Assembly: GCA_964432925.1 (NCBI GenBank)
Contig: CAYSPM010000037.1
Location: 1 to 19,603 of the forward strand
Length of the DNA stretch: 19,603 nucleotides
Direction: 5' to 3'
Source of the DNA: CAYNTC01 sp964432925
Lineage (GTDB): Bacteria > Planctomycetota > Phycisphaerae > Sedimentisphaerales > Anaerobacaceae
Shown here: positions 16,601 through 19,603 of the stretch, in pieces
How the letters are laid out: every line of letters starts with the position of its first letter
How positions within the stretch are numbered: position 1 is the stretch's first letter
Translations under genes and position numbers: made by a program
The notes under the pieces: model-generated
What the model was told of the DNA's origin: nothing
Database searches by the model: none
Seen by the model: only the letters and a program-made list of their open reading frames with translations

Positions 16601-16849
16601 CCAGGCGGCGGGGTAGCGGACGGGGACGACGATTTGGATTATGCGACAGCGGGACCCGGTGTTTATCCAATGGCCCCCGGCGGCGGTGTCTATCCAGGCA
16701 GAATTCGATTTATTTCAGCAATCGGGGTCCCAGTTCTCTTCGATGAATGGCAAGAACGGGACGTCGCTCCATATTGCAACCCAGAGCGAAAATTAGCTAG
16801 GCAATTCAAAAGACAAAAGAGAAAAGCGAAGAGGCATCAGAATTACTAA
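10628..16849 (+). CDS. Large secreted YD-repeat (RHS) protein with a GVYP-repeat tail
   Basis: A 2073-residue surface or secreted protein of the RHS/YD-repeat family. The start at 10628 has AGGAGG 8 bases upstream; a TTG at 10601 is unsupported. Residues 1-28 are a signal peptide (ANA|Q). Residues 29 to about 200 are an Asp/Gly-rich, probably beta-sandwich domain. Residues 208-304 match a fibronectin-like domain of planctomycete exoproteins (DVYLGTNFNDV … YYWRIDEV … WSFTTG). Residues 308-370 look like an RHS entry segment (GVNLATGEYKQTVVDTCIPG). YD repeats (Y-x-Y-D-x-x-x-N/G-R-x) fill about 480-1760 and should build the hollow beta-cage. The core ends with YDPETGLYYYRTRYLDPQAGRF (from 1789) and IDPFG (to 1844). 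The 229-residue tail carries eight GVYP motifs, Asp-rich duplicates and a basic end (KLARQFKRQKRKAKRH). No toxin, protease or immunity gene is recognisable, so whether it is a polymorphic toxin or a structural protein is open. Base composition is richer in GC than its flanks. Confidence 0.9.
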   Translation: MIKKDFIRLVAIMFVLICSGLSLTTANAQTYPVLKLDFSPSNVEARTEPGFTSFTIADSGSVVDGITIELAGELNARWRGEPAGIPYELIYRDFIYARPGGITATLSGLEANKDYEITIYVFDTGSAGDRIADVNANGVYCLTTFTNSGQPPGDEDDNAYTGIAQADDAGTIVLEYFPNENTVEQSGENNPYAFVNALVISSLAPITYATNPKPDNGASCVDPNVVLSWSPGVTAASHDVYLGTNFNDVNDGVGDTFKGRQDVNSYDPGGLNSDTTYYWRIDEVNDAHPDSPWKGEIWSFTTGSGGLDPNEYRRRYEPPTGNDFGNNPTSGVNLATGEYKQTVVDTCIPGVGLDVGLARTVRSQIGTIPDAEAKEAYVAVNSIRVYGSLAANNAEASQAGATVMGDGVDMAYNIFLEPAGDHFILHDGTGRLDAYILQADGTWVAQGFSRVLTKNPDATYTLTFSDNATWNFAAFDGGIFEGKITTLTDRNGNSIQLTYDTQGRLGTITDTLNRPLTFSYTMNGQIASVTDWADRTTTYTYYQAGETGGAPGDLKSVTTPAVIDTATGNDFPNGKTKTYTYSCGFADDRLNHNLLTITDPSGSVVLQNMYSPATDPEDFSFDKVIRQVKGTDCITDITYGEVEPSAANNYATKKTVTNDPMGNVSEHFYDEFNHLLMVRQHTGRAASDQPTSVDLTANPPVNPLRGDDPSYFETHYQYSIESLVTRIDYPNGNYVINVYEMDLNHEASQRSRANLRERHRYAGALASISDQNEIVEQFEYDTTHGGGCCGFNFVTQYTDGNGHVTQHDYDDQGNRISTTRVVPDGPDVIEQWAYDGRGRRIAHILSDNGGNYQRRDTVSYITDPADPNYGLRESTTVDADTLALTTHYHYDRYGNISRIIDPMSGDTHLVYNQLNQVVRKISPEVTDGSGIRYTTDTIYDENDRIVREDIENRDDQGQLAANPYLTKQFAYDIHGNLIRKTEEVDPDHDMVTEYQYNKNQQLTLARSGEAVNGNQPTNMVRTFYDERGLLYQTIRAQADPSQSTTQQDYDGNGNLVRVFQGLEAEPRTTTYIYDGFNRLIEIADPMGNQTLVNFDAAGNQTRTRILGELIDMPGADGNVRLSESTNEYNALNQLTKTQEAFFNPYTGESIDDGKVTTEYEYNVNSQVTKVTNDKGSETLYAYDTANRRSVVLDAKGNKATYCYDENSNLTSVTTEDKSDLGDPNEAFVTTYEYDNLNRLVKTVDNAGNTTEYTYDSRGNRTTVIDAKGTVTRYEYDGLNRLTQTVRDMDADGADPKDSNDIVTTQTWDDNSRLTGKADDKGNTTSYEYDPLNRLIKRIYADGTSRQASYDVHNNPIQTTDAAGSVVDYTYDDLNRLITKTVRPGAGVSNDTTFEDYQYDSLSRLIYAEDDDSVVTFSYDSVSNVTEETLNGENTACSYDGLGNKLSCTYPGGRIIDYTYDALNRIETVSDAGGSIATYNYFGPRRIQQRDYFNNTCASYDYDNARCIIQTTHTHDPGGTPTIIDDRTYDWDQTYNVVQRKDVRAGGPQLTHDYTYDAIKRLVHTTVTNTVPVVVRDTDYDLDGVGNRTTVTGSPDPGVYTMDNTTPEPADDQMNQYTTTSFDGRLYDKNGNLTTIDNGLPTQKDLTYDYRNRMVEVSDAGTGQIHTYSYDCFGRRIQKVVDSTGTPQTTIYLYDRWQVIEERDGGTTQATYVYGNYFDEVLNMQRGANDCYYHVDDLFNVMAVTSAAGNAVERYEYDDYGWPVDPTTLLPISGSPSAIGNPYHFNGRRYDPETGLYYYRTRYLDPQAGRFTTRDTIGIWGDPTNLGNGCSFVCNKPTARIDPFGRGVYPVDFEGANGGGVKKPKPLPCVMCDYAEWIKLHKTYNPWSPRISGGDPGGGVVDGDDDLDYATAGPGVYPMAPGDGVYPIEYEGKAATMAPGDGVYPIEFEGRAATMAPSDGVYPAEFEGSSRSVAATMAPCGGVYPAEFEGLAPGGGVADGDDDLDYATAGPGVYPMAPGGGVYPGRIRFISAIGVPVLFDEWQERDVAPYCNPERKLARQFKRQKRKAKRHQNY
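16314..16695 (+). repeat. Pair of ~91-base direct repeats flanking the tandem array
   Basis: The segments 16314 to about 16404 and 16605 to about 16695 are nearly identical at an offset of 291 bases (97 codons). Both encode GGGV-x-DGDDDLDYATAGPGV followed by YPMAPG-x-GVYP. The second copy follows the last GVYP/EFEG unit and begins again with the sequence that preceded the first. The offset is a whole number of codons, so the frame is kept. Confidence 0.85.
16379..16612 (+). repeat. Tandem 54-base coding repeat (MAPGDGVYP units)
   Basis: Within the RHS tail. Units begin at ATG codons 16379, 16433, 16487 and 16553. The first two are 54 bases (18 residues, MAPGDGVYPIEYEGKAAT type), the third 66 bases with a four-residue insert, and the fourth is partial and diverges after EFEGLAPGG. 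The bases are also strongly conserved, so the duplication is recent. Confidence 0.85.
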
Positions 16850-16885
16850 GTGAGATGTTAGTGTTTTGCCATTGAACATAGGTTA

Positions 16886-16920
16886 ATTTCGGGGCCTGCA
16901 CTTCGTGCAGGCCCCGAAAT
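16886..16920. terminator. Perfect 16-bp hairpin after the RHS gene
   Basis: ATTTCGGGGCCTGCAC pairs perfectly with GTGCAGGCCCCGAAAT over a three-base TTC loop, 36 bases after the RHS stop. There is no T-run, so it is more likely a 3'-end stabiliser or transcription barrier that works with the intrinsic terminator just downstream. Being symmetric, it could act in either direction. Confidence 0.6.
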
Positions 16921-16982
16921 AGATTCTTACACAGCACCAGCGTGTCTCGTTCTGCTTTGCAGAAGCATTGACGATGCCATTT

Positions 16983-17011
16983 AAGGGCTGGCGTGTCCAG
17001 CCCTTTTTTTT
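16983..17011 (+). terminator. Intrinsic terminator for the RHS transcript
   Basis: GGGCTGG (16985-16991), loop CGTGT and CCAGCCC (16997-17003) are followed by eight T (17004-17011), with AA upstream able to extend the stem. This is a textbook Rho-independent terminator. Confidence 0.88.
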
Positions 17012-17185
17012 GTCTGCGAAAAGGAATTCGGCTTGCCAAAATTACAAAATCTGCTTGTATCTTCAGGTCAATGTTTTGAAATGATTACATTTAGAAGGTA
17101 ATCGAGCAAAGCTGGCCGCTAAGATAAACTATTAAACCAGTGCCTGTGCCGAATGTAGTTGGTATAGACCCCGATTTTATTGTGA

Positions 17186-17476
17186 TTATTTCGGCACAAA
17201 CAATATGGTCATGCGCCTGTCGGACATTCTGACCGGCCGTTCGACCTTGGCAATGTCCCGCATTGACTCGGCAATCTGATCAAGCATAGAGTACCCATGG
17301 TCCTTGTGCAACATCTGATGTCCACGGAAGAACACCGTAAATTGCACCTTGTGACCCTTTTCAAGGAACTCATGGGCGTGGGCAAGTTTGATATCCAGAT
17401 CGTGCTTGTCGGTTTCGGGCTTGGTGGTACGGCCGTACTCGGGTCAAGGGTGACCGAACTGCTTTACTTGCTCTTG
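17186..17476 (-). pseudogene. infC: Remnant of infC (translation initiation factor IF-3), C-terminal domain
   Basis: Reading the minus strand to the stop at 17186-17188 gives an 85-residue open segment that matches the IF-3 C-terminal domain: KPETDKHDLDIKLAHAHEFL, EKGHKVQFTVFFRGHQM, then IAESMRDIAKVERP and RRMTILFVPK. IF-3 normally has 'VxFRGREM' and ends 'M-I-x-LAPK', so the fold-defining pattern is kept. Upstream, an in-frame TGA (17444-17446) interrupts the linker, of which 'QEQVKQFGHP' is still recognisable to 17476. There the similarity ends and the whole N-terminal domain is missing. Without it and without a start codon this cannot be a working IF-3; a functional copy must exist elsewhere. 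The 5' break lies next to the 5' break of the nrnA remnant. Confidence 0.82.
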
Positions 17477-17504
17477 GAACGTGAGAGTTCAGAATGCACA
17501 CGTC

Positions 17505-17594
17505 GGTCACAAAATGGCTGCCGGCGCTCATTTGCCTAGGCCTTTATAAAACGCAAAACAGCTTATATTCGATAAGATCCAAGAACAGCTTTGA
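17505..17594 (+). pseudogene. Remnant of a second nrnA gene, 3' end only
   Basis: Read in frame, GHKMAAGAHLPRPL*NAK, then QLIF and a stop at 17592-17594, align with the C-terminus of the intact nrnA product (GHKMAAGVHLPGPLNNAK and RLIF): 20 of 29 positions are identical. A premature TAA replaces the first Asn of the 'NNAK' stretch at 17547-17549. The preceding codons no longer resemble the family beyond the GH of the GGGGH motif. It lies head-to-head with the infC remnant, so both genes have lost their 5' portions at the same junction (about 17477-17504). Confidence 0.78.
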
Positions 17595-17756
17595 AGATGC
17601 ATGAATCATAGAAGCGAAGGGTTCACGGAAAATATAAGACGATAAATTTAGTCGGGAAATAGGGGAAATATGCGATTTTTTAGGAAAAGATCGAGATTTA
17701 AGGTGGTTTGAGTAGTTGTTAATAGTGATATTATAGAACTATAGCTTTAATAGCTT

Positions 17757-17834
17757 AAAAATGGGGGTAAAAACTCGCAAAAATTAACAAAAAATGACAA
17801 AAATGCGCAATTTTTATACAAAAACGAATAAAAA
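17757..17834. other. Eight A/T-tracts in helical phase (predicted curved DNA)
   Basis: A-tracts of 5-6 bases start at 17757, 17769, 17779, 17789, 17799, 17820 and 17830, with an AATTTTT tract at 17809-17815. The intervals are 12, 10, 10, 10, 10, 11 and 10 bases. Regular 10-base phasing of A-tracts is the classical cause of intrinsic DNA curvature. No gene begins nearby, so it is not an obvious promoter upstream element. Confidence 0.7.
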
Positions 17835-17888
17835 TGAGCACTTTCTGAACCACTTATTTGGGGAAATTATAGATTTAGTATGTCGGAT

Positions 17889-18055
17889 TTAGTGTTGCGT
17901 ATATCGTATTGCGTATTGCGTACATGGTGATTAGTGAATGGTGGCTTGATGATCGATGCTGGAGCGAAGCGGAAGTCCGCTTGTGGCGGGCTGGATACTC
18001 GATACTCGAAAGTCAATCCCGTATACTCAACGCTAAATTCATGAGTCCTAATGCC
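17889..18055. repeat. Short-period degenerate repeats (GCGTATT / GATACTC type)
   Basis: The stretch contains GTTGCGTATATCGTATTGCG followed by another TATTGCGTA, then a GATGATCGATGCTGG segment, then GATACTCGATACTCG, followed by similar CGTATACTC words. More of the type occur to about 18210 (CTCGATACTAGCGTATAGCC). Units are 7-8 bases and imperfect. The complementary form GCAATACGCAACACG is found at 994-1008 next to the 382-993 gene, so the family is dispersed. No coding sense. Confidence 0.5.
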
Positions 18056-18131
18056 TAAGATACTTAGGTATTCTTGTTATCTGAGGAATCCTTATTTGAA
18101 TAAGCCAGGATTTCCCAGGTGCTGTTCTGCG

Positions 18132-18165
18132 CCCATTCGGCTGGGCTCAGGGTAAACTGTGAAGC
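18132..18165. repeat. Dispersed repeat, GCTCAGGG type, copy B
   Basis: CCCATTCGGCTGGGCTCAGG followed by GTAAACTGTGAAGC matches copy A at 10282-10315 along its whole 34-base length with a few substitutions. It lies in the gene-poor region, surrounded by short-period repeats. Confidence 0.55.
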
Positions 18166-18293
18166 ATATCTCGATACTAGCGTATAGCCGGTAGCGTACA
18201 GCGTATTGAGTAACATAGAATTTACGGGTAAAATGAATTTGAGAATTTGAACGAAAAAAAGGTCCTTCTGTGGAATTTACCCCTTCAAATATG

Positions 18294-18323
18294 TTCAGGG
18301 CAGGCTCTGAGCGTAGTCGAAGG
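18294..18323. repeat. Dispersed repeat, related copy C
   Basis: TTCAGGGCAGGCTCTGAGCG followed by TAGTCGAAGG shares CAGGGCAGGCT with copy A. In one frame it reads SGQALSVVEG, a peptide I recall from spurious ORFs in many genomes that carry this kind of repeat. Confidence 0.45.
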
Positions 18324-18368
18324 AAAACACATCCCCAGGGAACAGGAAGAACGCAGAGAAATAATTAC

Positions 18369-18413
18369 AAAAAAGTACCCCCTATGGGGCAGGCGAACAC
18401 CTTTAATTTTCAC
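18369..18413. repeat. 45-base repeat, copy 1
   Basis: AAAAAAGTACCCCC, then ATGGGGCAGG, a variable 7-8 bases, then CTTTAATTTTCAC. The same arrangement is found 280 bases away at 18649-18693. Read in reverse it shows CCCC-ATA-GGGG followed by a T-run, like a small terminator. Confidence 0.75.
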
Positions 18414-18432
18414 TAGGGTTGAAATTGCTATG

Positions 18433-18596
18433 TAGTCTTAAGACTAAAGGACTTGGCAGCATCATTGAATTCTAAAGAATTATTAAAAGGATTATTGGAA
18501 TCTGAAAATCACTTGATTTTCAAAACAGTCAATAGCTACTTTTTGTTAGATTCTTATATGCTTATACGTAAAGCGCGTACGCGCTTTACGTATAAG
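18433..18596. repeat. Cluster of four palindromes
   Basis: Perfect inverted repeats at 18433-18446 (TAGTCTTAAGACTA), 18468-18481 (AATTCT-AA-AGAATT), 18503-18522 (TGAAAATCA-CT-TGATTTTCA) and 18561-18596 (36 bases, no spacer: CTTATACGTAAAGCGCGT and its exact complement). They have different sequences, so they are not copies of each other. Confidence 0.8.
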
Positions 18597-18648
18597 ATAT
18601 TACAATGTTTAAAATAAATCCGCGAAGCGACTCCTTTAACACCGACCC

Positions 18649-18693
18649 AAAAAAGTACCCCCAATGGGGCAGGAGTATAACTTTAATTTTCAC
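18649..18693. repeat. 45-base repeat, copy 2, overlapping the GH51 stop
   Basis: This copy has the same conserved blocks as 18369-18413. Its CTTTAATTTTCAC block includes the reverse complement of the GH51 stop codon (18683-18685) and the two codons before it, so the repeat supplies the end of that gene. The rest lies just downstream of the gene. Confidence 0.75.
18655..18675 (-). terminator. Possible intrinsic terminator of the GH51 gene
   Basis: On the minus strand, just after the GH51 stop, GCCCC-ATT-GGGGG is followed by TACTTTTTT. The stem is only about four G:C pairs, so it is weak. The same structure is present in copy 1 of the 45-base repeat. Confidence 0.35.
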
Positions 18694-19603
18694 GAATTTT
18701 CAATATTATTTGCGTAAACGAATGTGCCGGAAAAGAATAGATAAACTTATTTCCCTTAATGGCCAGTTCTTTAACGACAGGAATATATTGCTCCTGTTTA
18801 TTAAAAGTATAAACAGAACGAATATCATCACTATTAATTTCACTTACCGATGCATTTGCTGAGAAAGTGCCAGAACTATTAATGATTTCGGTACTAATGT
18901 CCTGCTCTTTATGACGGTTCACAACATTTATTATCACGGAATTTGTCTGCTTCGAATACACTGATGATACGTCCAGATAAGGGATGTTTTTATAAAAGTC
19001 GCCCGCATCGAACGTTTCGCATTCAACAAACACATCAAGTGACGTACCGAGGCAATTATTCGAGAATAATTTAAACGTGTAAAACAACGGCGTTTTGAAC
19101 GTTGTTCCTTTTTCTCTGTCTCTTCCCAGAAGTGACGTGAACAATGTGTAGTTTGCCATTTTCACCACATCGGCGTGGCGGATAAAAGAATTGAGATACT
19201 GGGCGGATGCCAGCGTCGCTAAAAAACCTCTGCCGTGAGGAGCCCATTCATCAAACGAAATATAAATAGGCTTTTCTATTTTATATTTGGTCCTGACCAA
19301 TTCGATTTGTGCCGCCGGTACTTTAATTTTCTCTTCAACGTCCATGGCACGCTGTCCCATGTAAACATAATAATCGTCGGAGTATTCCCAGTATCGATGT
19401 ATGGATACATAATCAGCGACATCCCGCAGCTCGGTAATTACTTTCAAATTCCAATCGATCCATTTTCCGTGCGGATCGTAGTTCGACGATCCGCAGGAGA
19501 TAAACGATATGTCCCTATCCGTATATCTCATCACCTTAGCGGCCTCTTTTGCAATTTTGCAGTAATCCTCCGCATTCTTGTATCCCATTATCCACGGCTC
19601 TCC
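18683..19603 (-). CDS. GH51 alpha-L-arabinofuranosidase, C-terminal part (5' end beyond window)
   Basis: 306 residues of an enzyme that removes arabinofuranosyl side chains from arabinan, arabinoxylan or pectin. The frame is open to the right edge and starts mid-gene with GEPWIMGYKNAEDYCKIAKE; in GH51 enzymes this segment follows directly after the acid/base 'GNE', which must lie a few residues beyond the window. Seen here are SCGSS (near 36), DYVSIHRYW (64-72) and ISFDEW (115-120), whose Glu119 is the expected nucleophile. The following ANYTLFTSLLG and TPLFYTFKLFS segments are typical of the end of the barrel. The last 110 residues form the C-terminal beta-sandwich. No signal peptide can be judged because the N-terminus is missing. 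The stop codon lies inside the 45-base repeat. With GH28 it supports pectin side-chain degradation. Confidence 0.9.
   Translation of the reverse strand, partial: GEPWIMGYKNAEDYCKIAKEAAKVMRYTDRDISFISCGSSNYDPHGKWIDWNLKVITELRDVADYVSIHRYWEYSDDYYVYMGQRAMDVEEKIKVPAAQIELVRTKYKIEKPIYISFDEWAPHGRGFLATLASAQYLNSFIRHADVVKMANYTLFTSLLGRDREKGTTFKTPLFYTFKLFSNNCLGTSLDVFVECETFDAGDFYKNIPYLDVSSVYSKQTNSVIINVVNRHKEQDISTEIINSSGTFSANASVSEINSDDIRSVYTFNKQEQYIPVVKELAIKGNKFIYSFPAHSFTQIILKIREN

Larger units (their letters stand above)
17595..18682. other. Gene-poor, repeat-rich region
   Basis: More than 1 kb with no gene I can support. It contains the phased A-tracts, short-period repeats, two dispersed GCTCAGGG-type repeats, four palindromes between 18433 and 18596, and both copies of a 45-base repeat. 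Open frames at 18247-18435 and 18605-18862 run through these repeats and are not convincing genes. The region looks like a graveyard of insertions and deletions between the RHS gene and the GH51 gene. Confidence 0.6.

Noticed and set aside
16379..16612. Possible CRISPR-like array
   Set aside because: The units are contiguous, in frame with the RHS gene and 54-66 bases long with no unique spacers; they are coding tandem repeats.
17297..17539. 80-codon open frame on the plus strand
   Set aside because: It runs antisense through the infC remnant and then out of frame through the nrnA remnant. The similarity lies in the other frames.
18247..18435. 62-codon open frame containing SGQALSVVEG and KKYPLWGRRTPLIFT
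   Set aside because: Its recognisable parts are the dispersed repeat copy C and the 45-base repeat; the only start is a TTG without a ribosome site.
18605..18862. 85-codon open frame on the plus strand
   Set aside because: It begins just after the 36-base palindrome, passes through the 45-base repeat and then runs antisense to the GH51 gene.

Overview
The window most likely comes from a member of the Planctomycetota, probably a Phycisphaerae / Sedimentisphaerales-type bacterium that degrades plant polysaccharides. The evidence is the mix of gene types: an H-X9-DG type pseudopilin followed by a small membrane protein with a 'YDLNTGxLF' motif, a large secreted YD-repeat (RHS) protein whose N-terminal domain carries the 'DVYLGT…YYWRIDEV…SFTTG' signature common in planctomycete exoproteins, a polysaccharide-export lipoprotein, and GH28 and GH51 glycoside hydrolases. 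The taxonomy is inferred from family memory, not from a marker gene.

Left part (1-3.0 kb). A small membrane protein gene of unknown function (382-993) has an elaborate 5' leader with a 9-bp closing stem, inner hairpins and a 10-codon leader ORF. A minus-strand pair follows: a Wza-type polysaccharide export lipoprotein (2207-2986), with a recognisable sigma70-like promoter at 3075-3103, then a membrane/coiled-coil protein (1320-2129).

Housekeeping block with insertions (3.4-8.7 kb). ribF (3469-4449) and an nrnA-type DHH phosphoesterase gene (7013-8026) belong to a cluster that is conserved in many bacteria. Here they are separated by a five-helix membrane protein, a decayed C-terminal copy of that same protein, and a secreted GH28 pectinase. 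The pectinase stop codon overlaps the nrnA start (TAATG). A minus-strand pair then converges on nrnA: the pseudopilin (8703-9506) and its membrane partner (8038-8643), with a good promoter at 9570-9598.

RHS region (9.5-17.0 kb). A long leader of about 600 bases, with hairpins, three very short ORFs and a dispersed repeat, precedes a 2073-residue secreted YD-repeat protein (10628-16849). Its tail after the core (229 residues) is built largely of repeated 'GVYP' units and ends in a very basic stretch, with no toxin domain I recognise. A strong hairpin and a classical intrinsic terminator close the gene.

Decayed region (17.1-18.7 kb). This stretch has almost no intact genes. It holds the 3' ends of two lost genes lying back to back (infC on minus, nrnA on plus), a run of eight A/T-tracts in 10-bp phase (predicted bent DNA), short-period repeats, copies of dispersed repeats, a cluster of perfect palindromes including one of 36 bp, and two copies of a 45-bp repeat. 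The second copy overlaps the stop codon of a minus-strand GH51 arabinofuranosidase gene that runs off the right edge (18683-19603).

The GH28 and GH51 genes suggest pectin/arabinan use. The pseudopilin, polysaccharide export and RHS genes point to cell-surface and envelope functions. No rRNA, tRNA, CRISPR array or intact transposase was found.
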